The notes under the pieces were generated by a model. It did no database searches. It had not been told where the DNA came from and saw only the letters and a list, made by a program, of their open reading frames with translations. Positions 8,629 to 16,464 of a stretch of 64,000 nucleotides of DNA are shown in pieces. Source of the stretch: JADGRB01 sp036267635 (GTDB lineage: Bacteria; Myxococcota_A; Polyangia; Fen-1088); contig DATAVR010000089.1 of the NCBI GenBank assembly GCA_036267635.1, positions 1 through 64,000 on the forward strand, in the 5' to 3' direction. The first letter of the stretch is position 1; each line of letters begins with the position of its first letter. A program made the position numbers and the translations under genes.

Positions 8629-9570
8629 TCAGAGCGCGAGGCTCTCCTTCAGCAGGGCGAGCCCGAACGCCCACTGGCCGTCGGCGGTGCCGATCTTCAG
8701 CTCGCCGTTTCGCATCCGCTGATAGAACTCGCCGAGCGAAAGCGTGGACGCGAGCGTCTCCGCGCCGGTGGTTCCCGGATGCTTCATCTGGCGCGCGATA
8801 AAGAGCTGCATGGCGCCGGCGAGGGTCGCCGCCAGCCGCCGGCTGTAGCTGAACCTGTCGGGCAACGCCGTCGACCGGACGCCGCCGTAGGCCGAAAGCA
8901 TGTCGAGACAGGTGGCCTGGTCCATCCGCAGAAACACGGAGAGCACGGCGAGATCGTAGAAGGCATCCATCGGGCCTGCGGCGGCCCAATCGAGGACCAG
9001 CAGCCCCTCGCCGTCGTAGATGAAGTTGGTGGGGTTGAGGTCGTTGTGTCCGAGGACCAGGGCGTCTGGCCGGGGCGGTGGCTCCTCCGCGAGCGCGCGC
9101 TGGATCGCGCCGCCGGCGAGCTCCGGGAGGGCAAAGCCGCTCCCGAGACCGGCCGAGATCTGGGTGAGAAAAGCGCGGGGATCGCGGACGTGCGCCGCGG
9201 CTGGCACGGGGAGCGCGTGGATCCGGCGCACCGTGCGACCGAGCAGCGTCAGCGCCGTTTCGCGCGTGCGCGGGTCGAGATAGAGCGCGGGGAACGAACG
9301 ATCGGCGACGAACACAGTCAGGACCGCGCGCCGCGCCTCGTCGACGTGAACGACTGCGGGCGAGAGCCCCGCGTCCGCGGCGAGGCGCTGGATCTCGAGC
9401 GCGCCTCGCCAGTCGCGGTCGTCCTCGGCCGGGCCGGCGACCTTGAGCACGAAGGCTCGTCCGTCGCGCTCGACCCGGTAGACGCCGGCGCCCGAGAGCC
9501 CCGCGGCGATCGGGGTGATCGTGGTGGCGGGTCCTTGGAGATCGGGGGGCAAGCAAGCGTCGAGGGTCAT
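8629..9570 (-). CDS. Aminoglycoside phosphotransferase/choline kinase family kinase
   Basis: A 313-residue small-molecule kinase of the APH fold. N-lobe: RAFVLKVAG contains the ATP-binding Lys. Catalytic loop: LGHNDLNPTNF with His175, catalytic Asp177 and Asn182. The metal-binding Asp follows in LLVLDWAAAGP. The substrate could be choline, ethanolamine, an aminoglycoside or another alcohol; nothing in the context decides. A plus/minus shadow frame overlaps it but lacks these motifs. It ends close to the convergent Cys-rich lipoprotein gene. Confidence 0.85.
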   Translation of the reverse strand: MTLDACLPPDLQGPATTITPIAAGLSGAGVYRVERDGRAFVLKVAGPAEDDRDWRGALEIQRLAADAGLSPAVVHVDEARRAVLTVFVADRSFPALYLDPRTRETALTLLGRTVRRIHALPVPAAAHVRDPRAFLTQISAGLGSGFALPELAGGAIQRALAEEPPPRPDALVLGHNDLNPTNFIYDGEGLLVLDWAAAGPMDAFYDLAVLSVFLRMDQATCLDMLSAYGGVRSTALPDRFSYSRRLAATLAGAMQLFIARQMKHPGTTGAETLASTLSLGEFYQRMRNGELKIGTADGQWAFGLALLKESLAL

Positions 9571-9595
9571 CGTGAGCTCCGGCGGGTGTTTGGTC

Positions 9596-9865
9596 TCAAA
9601 GGCGAGGCGCGATCTCGGCGGCTGCTTCCGGGGAAGTCATCACCGGGGTGACCTCGAAGTCGACCAGATCCTTCCAGCGGTCAATCCACTGCTGCAAGAG
9701 CTGCGGATCGTCGCACTCCATGATCTGAAAGCACCGCTGCAGATCGCGCGTGACCCAGCTGCTCACGTAGCGCAGCCCTTCGGGCGCCAGCCGCCCCTGG
9801 TCCCGAAACCGCCGATAGACCGGAACGGGATCACCTCTGAAGTTCTCGACGATCAGATAGAGCAT
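9596..9865 (-). CDS. DUF3303-like small protein
   Basis: An 89-residue protein of the ferredoxin-like DUF3303 type. Recognisable stretches are MLYLIVENF at the start, RLAPEGLRYVSSWV in the middle and QIMECDDPQLLQQW before LVDFEVTPVMTS. Family members are small, cytoplasmic and of unknown function. It precedes the APH-like kinase by 25 bp in the same direction, so cotranscription is likely. GGGAGA precedes the ATG at short distance. Confidence 0.8.
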   Translation of the reverse strand: MLYLIVENFRGDPVPVYRRFRDQGRLAPEGLRYVSSWVTRDLQRCFQIMECDDPQLLQQWIDRWKDLVDFEVTPVMTSPEAAAEIAPRL

Positions 9866-9953
9866 CGCGCGTCTCCCTTTCGTTGGATCGGGTCGAGTCT
9901 GCCATCGATCGACATCGGGTCTGAAAGGCCCTGATTCGCGCTACACTTGCGGT

Positions 9954-10193
9954 ATGTCGATCGTTCTCAACTGGAACGGCCAAGACCTGCCGGACGAGGT
10001 TCGCGAGCTGATGCCTGCGGAGCTGCGCCAGCTGCCGCGTGGGCGGTACGTTCTGGAGCCTGTGGACGACGTGCCCGAGCTGACCGACGAAGAAGAAGCC
10101 GGAATCCACGCCGCGATCGAATCGGTGCGGGCGGGCAAGGCTGTCAGTCTTGAAGCAGCGAAGGCACGGGTCGACCGGATTCTCGGTCGGTGA
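9954..10193 (+). CDS. Putative antitoxin of a type II toxin-antitoxin pair
   Basis: A 79-residue acidic protein ending in ESVRAGKAVSLEAAKARVDRI, the helical tail typical of antitoxins that pair with RelE/ParE toxins (addiction-module component type). Its stop TGA overlaps the GTG start of the toxin gene by 4 bp (GTGA), giving translational coupling. Antitoxins of this kind bind and neutralise the toxin and often autoregulate the promoter. No operator was identified. Confidence 0.8.
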   Translation: MSIVLNWNGQDLPDEVRELMPAELRQLPRGRYVLEPVDDVPELTDEEEAGIHAAIESVRAGKAVSLEAAKARVDRILGR

Positions 10194-10477
10194 AGATCGC
10201 GTTTGCTCCCGAGGCGGTCGAGGATCTCGCCGCCGTCTTGGAGTATCTGGTGGAGCGCAATCCACGAGCCGCCGCAGCGACTGCCGACGCGGTGTTCGCA
10301 GTCATGGACAGGCTGGCGGCGGGCGAGTTCGAAGGACCAGAGCGCGAGCTGGGCTCCACGGGCGAGCGCGTTCGGAGTTGGCCCGTTCGTCCGTACCGGA
10401 TTTTCTACAGCCGAGAATCAGAGACATTGACCATCCTGCGGGTTCACCACTCGGCGCGTCGGCCGATCTCACGATAA
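10190..10477 (+). CDS. RelE/ParE family toxin
   Basis: A 95-residue toxin of the RelE/ParE superfamily. The hallmark C-terminal stretch RPYRIFYSRESETLTILRVHHSARRP carries the conserved Arg/Tyr and His/Arg positions; the N-terminus FAPEAVEDLAAVLEYLVERNP forms the usual helical hairpin. The family either cleaves ribosome-bound mRNA (RelE) or poisons gyrase (ParE); sequence alone does not separate these here. GTG 10190 is the start because it overlaps the antitoxin stop. Confidence 0.85.
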   Translation: MKIAFAPEAVEDLAAVLEYLVERNPRAAAATADAVFAVMDRLAAGEFEGPERELGSTGERVRSWPVRPYRIFYSRESETLTILRVHHSARRPISR

Positions 10478-10515
10478 GGCGCCTGGGTGCGGGATCCAGA
10501 AACCCGCCGAGGACG

Positions 10516-10748
10516 CTATTCGAGGTGTTCCTCCACGAGATCGTATTTCAGTTCGATCCTGGCGATCTCCACATTGATCCGGACCCTGTTCCTGACGATC
10601 TCGCGGTACTCTTTCCCTGCTCCGGGATCCGGTCGGCCGCTTTTCTCGGCAACCGGAGAAAGCGCTCCCGTTCCCTGCGCAACTGGTCCTGGAGTTCCTT
10701 AAAGCGGGCCTTCACATTGTTCGGCATCACGTCCGCTGAGGTCGCCAT
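10516..10748 (-). pseudogene. Small coiled-coil-like protein, interrupted or programmed -1 frameshift
   Basis: From ATG 10748 the frame reads a charged helical protein (NNVKARFKELQDQLRRERER, then PRKAADRIPEQGK) and then loses protein character. In the -1 frame the sequence continues convincingly as EYREIVRNRVRINVEIARIE, followed by LKYDLVEEHLE and a stop at 10516-10518. The junction is the heptamer G-GGA-AAG read in frame, which has the X-XXY-YYZ form of a -1 slippery site. The joined product would be about 77 aa. Either a one-base loss has broken a small gene, or frameshifting is used. I recognise no family. The 10478-10914 stretch holds nothing else. Confidence 0.45.
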
Positions 10749-10914
10749 CGGGAACAGTCTATGGCGTTGGGTCGTTGGCGTCACGCGGCCACGGCAGGTC
10801 CGTTGTAGCGACACCTCGGCGGCGTTCTTCCGCCTGCATTGTTCCCGCAAGACGAAAAGGCCAGGCCGGCGGCCGTTCGACCGGCTTCCAACGCCGGCGC
10901 GATCGGTCTGTTGG

Positions 10915-11916
10915 TCAAACGCACATCAATACAACCTTCCCCTCCACACTCCCCGCGACGAGCATCTCCATCGCCCGCCTCGCCTCGACCAGCGGCAACG
11001 TCACACTCACCAGCGGTTCGAGTTTCTTTTCTGCGATGAGCGCAAAGATCTTCGGCAGATCCTCCCGCAGCGGCTTCGGATCCTTCCTGTACAGCATCGT
11101 GATCCCGTAGAACTTCCCGCGCCGTCCTCTCATCCGCGCGCCGACCAACAGGTTCGCGAACATCGCGAGCGTCGCGACCGTTCCCTTTACGCCCATGAAC
11201 CCGTAGCCGACGACCGTCCCCCCGCGACGTGCGGCGCGGATGCACAGCCCGATGTTGGCGCCGCCGACGGCGTCGAACGCGCAGTCGACGCCGCGCGGCT
11301 CGAGCTCGCGCACCAGACGATCGAGGCGTCCCGCGCGGTAGTCGATCGGGATCGCGCCCAGCTTGCGCACGGTCTCGTGCTTTTTCGGCGATGCGGCGCC
11401 GTAGGTCTTCACGCCCGCGAGGCGCAGGATCTGCAGCGCCGCCGTGCCGACACCTCCGGCGGCACCGGTGACGAGCGCAGTTTGCCCAGCCTCAACCTTC
11501 GCCATACGGTGGATCATCTGCCAGGCGGTGATGTAGTTCAGGATGGCGCCGGCGGCCTGGAGGTCGGAGACGCCGTCGGGGATTGGCAGGAAGTGCTCCG
11601 CCTCGCGCACCAGCAGCTCGGCGAAGCCGCCGTAGACGGTGAGCGCCGCGACCCGCTGGCCGAGGGTGAAGCCGGTGACGCCGGGCCCGATGGCGTCGAC
11701 GACGCCGGCGATCTCGTAGCCGGGGACGACCGGGATCTTGGGGGCGTAGCGGTACTTGCCGGCCAGGAGCATGAGGTCGGTCGACCCGACGCCGGCGGCG
11801 TGCACGCGCACGCGCAGCTGGCCGGCGCGCGGTTCTTCGACCGGCAGCTCCGTGCAGGTGAGCGCCTCCGGCCCGCCGGCCTTCGTCACCATCATCGCCC
11901 GATACCTTGCGGTCAT
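10915..11916 (-). CDS. Zinc-independent MDR family alcohol/quinone oxidoreductase
   Basis: A 333-residue medium-chain dehydrogenase/reductase of the NAD(P)H:quinone oxidoreductase-like group. N-terminal GroES-like domain (VHAAGVGSTDLMLLAGKY, VPGYEIAGVVDAIG); Rossmann domain with the nucleotide loop TGAAGGVGTAA. The zinc-ligand Cys/His set of classical alcohol dehydrogenases is absent. The start is ATG 11916 (MTARYR); ATG 11895 is an alternative. The frame stays open much further upstream only because it shadows the M23 gene. It lies 17 bp downstream of that M23 gene in the same direction. Confidence 0.85.
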   Translation of the reverse strand: MTARYRAMMVTKAGGPEALTCTELPVEEPRAGQLRVRVHAAGVGSTDLMLLAGKYRYAPKIPVVPGYEIAGVVDAIGPGVTGFTLGQRVAALTVYGGFAELLVREAEHFLPIPDGVSDLQAAGAILNYITAWQMIHRMAKVEAGQTALVTGAAGGVGTAALQILRLAGVKTYGAASPKKHETVRKLGAIPIDYRAGRLDRLVRELEPRGVDCAFDAVGGANIGLCIRAARRGGTVVGYGFMGVKGTVATLAMFANLLVGARMRGRRGKFYGITMLYRKDPKPLREDLPKIFALIAEKKLEPLVSVTLPLVEARRAMEMLVAGSVEGKVVLMCV

Positions 11917-11933
11917 CACGGCTCGATCACGAC

Positions 11934-12896
11934 TCACCGCGAGCGCCGGTGAAACGCCGGCAGCGTGAGGTCGGATTCCGACGGGACGAACCCCGCGACA
12001 GTGCCGTGCGGCGGCAGGCGCAGCGGCCAGTGGGCCATCAGGGTGGTGGGGTCCCAGTAGATCTCCGGGAGCTCGACGGAGGGGCGGATGGAGAGCGCGA
12101 AGTGGATGTAGCGGCCGGGGTGCTCGGTGCCGGTGTCGCCCACCAGGCCGATGAGATCGCCGGCCTTGACGGCGGCGCCGCGGACGATGCCGCGCGGGGC
12201 GGCCGCCAGATGCGCGTAGTGGGTGAAGACCATGCCGCCGAAGTGCGAAAGGCGCACGTAGACGTCGCCCCGCTCGTCGCCGGTGCCGCGCTGCACGTGG
12301 TCGACGACCCCGTCGTGCGCGGCGTAGACGTGCTCGCCCCAGAGGTCGCCGCCGAGATCGACGCCGCACTTGCCCGGGGCGCGACAGAGGGGGTCCGGGT
12401 GGCGCGCGCCGGACGAATGGGTGGGCAGGAGGTGGTCGTCCGCGACGGGCGCGCGGCGCGCCGGGCCGGGCAGCGGGTAGGTCCAGGCGGTGTGGGCGAA
12501 GGCGAGCTGCCAGTCCTCGTCGGTGGGGGGCCAGGCCGGGCCGAACATCGGGGGGAGGGGACGCGGCGTGGGGATCGGGCGGAGCTGTGGCGGGTCGAAG
12601 GAGATCGACTGCGGCGGCGGCAGGCGGACCCGGTGCCAGAGCCTCGGTGCGCCGACGACGACCAGCGCGACCGCTGCCGCCCGCAGGAGCCACTGCCGGC
12701 GCAGGGCGGTGTGCGCCAGGCGGCGGCGCTCCACGTTCGCCACCAGGCAGACCTGCGAGCAATGCAGCTCTTCGTGCCGGCCTCGGAGCAGAACGAAGCG
12801 GGCGCCGTCGTCGCCGTTGCGGTCGCGGTCGCGGTCGCGGTCGCCCACGCCCTCGTCGATCGGGGTCTTGCAAGCGACACAGGCGAGCGTGGCCAT
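11934..12896 (-). CDS. Membrane-anchored M23 (LytM) peptidase-like protein, catalytic residues lost
   Basis: A 320-residue paralogue of the gene upstream (12900-14066), with the same layout: N-terminal Cys pairs (ACVACKTP and CSQVC, zinc-ribbon-like), a transmembrane helix at about residues 70-85 and a C-terminal M23 domain. The fold is recognisable (CGVDLGGDLWGEH, VKAGDLIGLVGDTG), but zinc ligand His of HxxxD is Lys176 (K-C-G-V-D180), and the HxH motif reads Tyr263-Ile-His265. Such degenerate LytM domains (EnvC/NlpD type) act as amidase activators or binders rather than enzymes; that role is inference. It starts 3 bp after the upstream gene's stop. Confidence 0.85.
   Translation of the reverse strand: MATLACVACKTPIDEGVGDRDRDRDRNGDDGARFVLLRGRHEELHCSQVCLVANVERRRLAHTALRRQWLLRAAAVALVVVGAPRLWHRVRLPPPQSISFDPPQLRPIPTPRPLPPMFGPAWPPTDEDWQLAFAHTAWTYPLPGPARRAPVADDHLLPTHSSGARHPDPLCRAPGKCGVDLGGDLWGEHVYAAHDGVVDHVQRGTGDERGDVYVRLSHFGGMVFTHYAHLAAAPRGIVRGAAVKAGDLIGLVGDTGTEHPGRYIHFALSIRPSVELPEIYWDPTTLMAHWPLRLPPHGTVAGFVPSESDLTLPAFHRRSR
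12819..12842. repeat. Hexanucleotide microsatellite, four GCGGTC units
   Basis: Four uninterrupted copies of GCGGTC lie inside the degenerate M23 gene and encode the charged DRDRDRDR tract just after its first Cys pair. The repeat unit is a multiple of three, so copy-number change would keep frame and alter only tract length. Confidence 0.8.
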
Positions 12897-12899
12897 CGC

Positions 12900-14066
12900 T
12901 TACTCGTCGCCCGTCGGTGAGGGCCTGGTTTCGGTCTCGGGGGGCGTCGGCGGCGCGTCGCCGTGGGCGGTCGGCTCATCCGGCTGCTCGCCTCTGTCGC
13001 TGGCGGCGCCTTCGTCGTTGGTGGCGTCGTCGTCGTCGCCGGCGACGTGCGCCCCGCCGCGTTTCAGCTTGGCGAGTTGGGCCACCTTTCTCTTGCGCGC
13101 CGACAAGAGCGGCGCGGAGCCGAGCGGCATCCCCGGACGCGCCAGCGTGGAGACCAGGCCCTCTTCGCCGCCGTCGACGGGAACGCGCACCGGCCACAGC
13201 GCGATGAGCGGCTCCGGATCGAGATAGCGCTCCGGCCCGTCCTTATAGGGCCGCACCGAGATGGCGAAGTGAAGGTGCGGCGCCGACTCCTTCACGCCGG
13301 TGTCGCCGAGCAGGCCGATGACGTCGCCGCTCTTGACGTGCATGCCGCGCTCGAGGCCGGCCGGGATCGCCGCCAGGTGGAAGTACTGCGTGAACACCGT
13401 GCCGTCCCGATGGGCGAGGCGCACGAACTCGCCTCCGCGATCCGGATTGGCGTTTCTCTGCACGAAGTCCACAACTCCTTCGTGGACGGCGTGGACCTGC
13501 TCGCCCCAGATCTCGCCGCCCAGGTCGACGCCGCAGTGGCCGTTGCGGCACTCCGCTGGCCGCTCGCCCGGCCGCACGGCGCCGAACACCCGGGAATCGG
13601 CGCGCGGCATCCGCCGCACCGGCCCGGAGAGCGGATGAATCCAGGCGTCCTGCCCCAGCGACGCTAGAAAGGTGGTCTCCGTCGGAGGCCAGTCGGGACC
13701 GAACCAGCCGGGCGGCGGCGCGAGGCGGGCATTGTGGATAGGCCGAACGGGCGACGGCGACAGAGCCTCGGGCGCCGGCGCCGCGTGCGCGAGCCGCCAG
13801 TGGCTGGGCGGACCCTCGTGCGGCGTGACGAAGGCGCCGACCAAGATCAGCGTCATGGCGGCCGACAGCGCTCGCCGCCGCCGCGCGGCCCAGCGCGCGC
13901 GCCGGCGCTCGCCCGCGATCTCGCGAAAGCAGGCCACCGAGCAGAGCACGACCACCGACCGGGCGTCGACGTGGACAAAGCGTTTGGCCGACAGCGCGCC
14001 GCCGCACACGCCGCAAATGGCGGTGCCCTGGGGAAAATCTGAGAGCGCTTCTTCGGGATCGATCAT
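12900..14066 (-). CDS. Membrane-anchored M23 family metallopeptidase
   Basis: A 388-residue protein. Residues 15-55 contain CGVCGG and CSVACFREIAG (likely zinc ribbon), followed by a basic stretch and one transmembrane helix (AMTLILVGAFV, about 70-82). The M23 domain is intact: His177 and Asp181 of HxxxD (H-C-G-V-D), HLAAIPAG, and the H264-L-H266 motif. It should be a zinc endopeptidase cutting peptidoglycan cross-bridges at the outer face of the inner membrane. The C-terminus is a low-complexity acidic Asp/Pro/Glu tail. It forms a two-gene unit with its catalytically degenerate paralogue downstream. Confidence 0.9.
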   Translation of the reverse strand: MIDPEEALSDFPQGTAICGVCGGALSAKRFVHVDARSVVVLCSVACFREIAGERRRARWAARRRRALSAAMTLILVGAFVTPHEGPPSHWRLAHAAPAPEALSPSPVRPIHNARLAPPPGWFGPDWPPTETTFLASLGQDAWIHPLSGPVRRMPRADSRVFGAVRPGERPAECRNGHCGVDLGGEIWGEQVHAVHEGVVDFVQRNANPDRGGEFVRLAHRDGTVFTQYFHLAAIPAGLERGMHVKSGDVIGLLGDTGVKESAPHLHFAISVRPYKDGPERYLDPEPLIALWPVRVPVDGGEEGLVSTLARPGMPLGSAPLLSARKRKVAQLAKLKRGGAHVAGDDDDATNDEGAASDRGEQPDEPTAHGDAPPTPPETETRPSPTGDE

Positions 14067-14166
14067 GCGTACCCACTGATCCGCAGCGCCGACCGCCCAG
14101 CGAGGAGGTCAATGGTAGCAAGTTCTTACCCGAGCGCGCGCGGCGGGGCGCCGATCCCCTGCGGGC

Positions 14167-14595
14167 TCACGGCGCCTCGATCTGGTAGTCGAGCCAGATC
14201 GAACCGTGTTGGCCGAGCTCGGCCGTAAAGCCGCCGTCGCCGCGCAGCCCTGTCAGCTCGCCGGTGCCGGAGCCGGGCACGACGATCCACTCCGCTTTCA
14301 TTTCCTTTTTCATTTCTTTGCGGACCACCGTCCCGTGGACCTGCAACAAGAAGCTCCCCTGCTTGCCGCCGATGGACCCGCGGACCCGCTCGATTCCCGC
14401 GAAGCTGGCCGCGCCGTCCGCGCGCGCCGCCTGGACCACGTGCGCGACGCCGTCCCCCTCGATATCGCCGGAGAAGGTCTCCGTCAGGCGAATGTCGCTC
14501 AGGGTCGGCGCTCCTGGGACCTCGTCGAACACCGTCGGCTGGTAGCTCTTGATCGCGGTCTGCCCGACAGCGTGGATTTTGCGTTCGTCTGACAT
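14167..14595 (-). CDS. DUF3224 family protein
   Basis: A 142-residue beta-barrel-type protein of the DUF3224 family: the hallmarks RLTETFSGDIEGDGV, GIERVRGSIGGKQGSFLLQ and VVPGSGTGELTGLRGDGGF are all present. The start at ATG 14595 (MSDERK) matches the family's usual N-terminus; the longer open frame to 14766 would overlap the divergent cytochrome gene and is rejected. Function unknown; homologues are small and cytoplasmic. It is divergently arranged with the cytochrome gene across 133 bp. Confidence 0.85.
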   Translation of the reverse strand: MSDERKIHAVGQTAIKSYQPTVFDEVPGAPTLSDIRLTETFSGDIEGDGVAHVVQAARADGAASFAGIERVRGSIGGKQGSFLLQVHGTVVRKEMKKEMKAEWIVVPGSGTGELTGLRGDGGFTAELGQHGSIWLDYQIEAP

Positions 14596-14728
14596 GGCCA
14601 GACGGAAGCTGGCAACTTCGTCTCCCGAGGCAACCGCCACCGGTCCGTCTGGGCCGGCTGTGCCCGCTCGGGGATCGAGGATGTCGATTTCTTTGTAACC
14701 ATCTCGCCGACCGGCGCATCGTGCCGTC

Positions 14729-15223
14729 ATGCATCTTCGTCTGTCATCGGTCCTGGTCGTCGCCACTCTCGTGCTGCTCTTGATCCCGTCGGGCGGTCGT
14801 CTCGCCGAGGGAAAGACAAAGACCGTCGGGCCACCCGAGGTCGCCTGGAAGGAGATGACCTTCGAGCAGAAGAAGGCCTACATGAAGGCCGCCGTCACGC
14901 CGACGATGAAGCCGATCTTCCAGGCCTTCGACGGCAAGAAGTTCAAGACCTTCAACTGCGTCTCCTGCCACGGCGCCGACGGCGCCGACCGCAAGTTCAA
15001 GATGCCGAGCAATGACATCCACCCGCTGCCGAACACGCCGGAGGCCTTTCAGGCGAAGCTGAAGACGGAGCCGGCGTGGCCCAAGTGGACGGAGTTCATG
15101 GCCCAGAAGGTCGAGCCGGCGATGGGCAAGCTGCTCGATCTGCCGGTCTTCGATCCCAAGAAGCCCGTCAAGGGCGCCTTCGGATGCGCCAACTGCCACA
15201 AGCTCGAGTCCGCGACGCCCTGA
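14729..15223 (+). CDS. Periplasmic diheme c-type cytochrome-like protein
   Basis: A 164-residue exported protein with an N-terminal signal/anchor segment (SSVLVVATLVLLLIPSGG). Two CXXCH heme-attachment motifs are visible: NCVSCHGADG near residue 77 and CANCHKLE near residue 157. The wide spacing and the lack of a clear axial-Met motif do not fit a classical class I cytochrome, but the covalent heme sites imply a periplasmic electron-transfer or sensor role. No oxidase or reductase subunit is adjacent. Confidence 0.8.
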   Translation: MHLRLSSVLVVATLVLLLIPSGGRLAEGKTKTVGPPEVAWKEMTFEQKKAYMKAAVTPTMKPIFQAFDGKKFKTFNCVSCHGADGADRKFKMPSNDIHPLPNTPEAFQAKLKTEPAWPKWTEFMAQKVEPAMGKLLDLPVFDPKKPVKGAFGCANCHKLESATP

Positions 15224-15282
15224 CGACGACGGGCCCCGACGCCCCTCCATCACCTACGCTTCCCGCCCACGAAGGAGTTTCC

Positions 15283-16284
15283 ATGCGCGCCGCCGTCCTC
15301 ACCGAGTTCAATAAAGACTGGGTCCTCGAGGAGCTTCCCGATCCACGACCTGCGCCGGGACAGGTGTTGATCCGGATCCGCGCCAGCGGAATGTGCGGGA
15401 CCGATCTGCACGCCCACCACGGGCACCTGGGCGCGAAGCTGCCGATTGTTTTGGGGCACGAGCCGGCCGGCGAGATCGTCGAGCTCGGCGCCGGCGTGCT
15501 GGACCTGAAGGTTGGCGATCGCGTCGGTGTCTTCTGGAATCAGAAGGGGGACGGACGCTGCGCCGTCTGTCAGGCGGGGCGGCCCGATCGCTGTCCGCAC
15601 GGGCAGAGCTGGATGCAGATCGGCGGCGCCAATTCCGAGTTGATGCTCGCCTGGGCGTCCGGCTGCGCGCTGATCCCCGACGGGCTTTCGTTCGAGTCGG
15701 CGGCGCCGCTCTTCTGCGGCGGGTACACGGTGATGAGCGGCCTCCGCAACGGCGATCCCAAGCCGGGGGAGCGGGTGGCGGTCCTCGGGATGGGGGGCCT
15801 CGGACACCTGGCCCTGCAACTGAGCAAGGCAGTCGGGCTGGAGACCTTCGCGGTGACCGGTCAGGCCGACAAGAAGGCGGAGCTGATCGGGTTCGGCGCC
15901 GACGAGGTGTTGTTGTCCGGCGACGATCCCGGCGCGGCGCTGCAGGCCGCGGGCGGGGCCGACGTGATCCTCTCGACGACCAACTCGGCCAAGCAGATCG
16001 CCGCGGCCATCGCCGGCCTGCGCCCTCAAGGCCGCTTCGTGAACATGGGCGTGCCGGACGGGCCGCTGGTGATCAACGCGATGACGTTGATGTTCGGGCA
16101 GCGCCAGCTCCGCGGCAGCACGCAGGACGAGCGGTCCGATCTCTTCGAGGTGCTGACCCTCGCCGCGGCGGGCAAGGTCAAACCGAAGCTCGAGCTCTAC
16201 CCGCTGGCGCGCGTGAACGAGGTTCGTGAGCGGTTGCAGGCCGGCAAGGTCCGTTACCGGGCCGTCGTCCAGCACGCGGTCTGA
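15283..16284 (+). CDS. Zinc-dependent alcohol dehydrogenase (MDR family)
   Basis: A 333-residue medium-chain alcohol dehydrogenase oxidising alcohols with NAD(P)+. Catalytic zinc ligands lie in GMCGTDLHAHHG (Cys) and LGHEPAGE (His-Glu). The structural-zinc loop is partial (GRCAVCQAGRPDRC shows three of the usual four Cys). The Rossmann loop is VLGMGGLGHLALQ. Start ATG 15283 is supported by GAAGGAG ending 5 bp upstream; the open frame to 15076 is an overlap with the cytochrome gene. Substrate unknown. Confidence 0.9.
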   Translation: MRAAVLTEFNKDWVLEELPDPRPAPGQVLIRIRASGMCGTDLHAHHGHLGAKLPIVLGHEPAGEIVELGAGVLDLKVGDRVGVFWNQKGDGRCAVCQAGRPDRCPHGQSWMQIGGANSELMLAWASGCALIPDGLSFESAAPLFCGGYTVMSGLRNGDPKPGERVAVLGMGGLGHLALQLSKAVGLETFAVTGQADKKAELIGFGADEVLLSGDDPGAALQAAGGADVILSTTNSAKQIAAAIAGLRPQGRFVNMGVPDGPLVINAMTLMFGQRQLRGSTQDERSDLFEVLTLAAAGKVKPKLELYPLARVNEVRERLQAGKVRYRAVVQHAV

Positions 16285-16464
16285 CGGGCGGCGGCCCGTC
16301 GTGAGCCCCGAAGAATTTTTTCGTTCGGGCTCAAGTAACTCGGCCTCGCGTCGATATCGATCGCGCAACGATAGATCCGCCGTGGGAAGGGGGGCCCGCG
16401 CCGGCGTAGGTCCTCGACCGTTTTCGGTCGAGCAACGCTGTGCCATTCACCCCTGGAGGTCCCC

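Noticed and set aside
11917..12873. Long minus-strand extension of the MDR dehydrogenase frame
   Set aside because: It shadows the M23 gene; its translation is Arg/Pro-rich without domains, and the dehydrogenase has a natural start at 11916.
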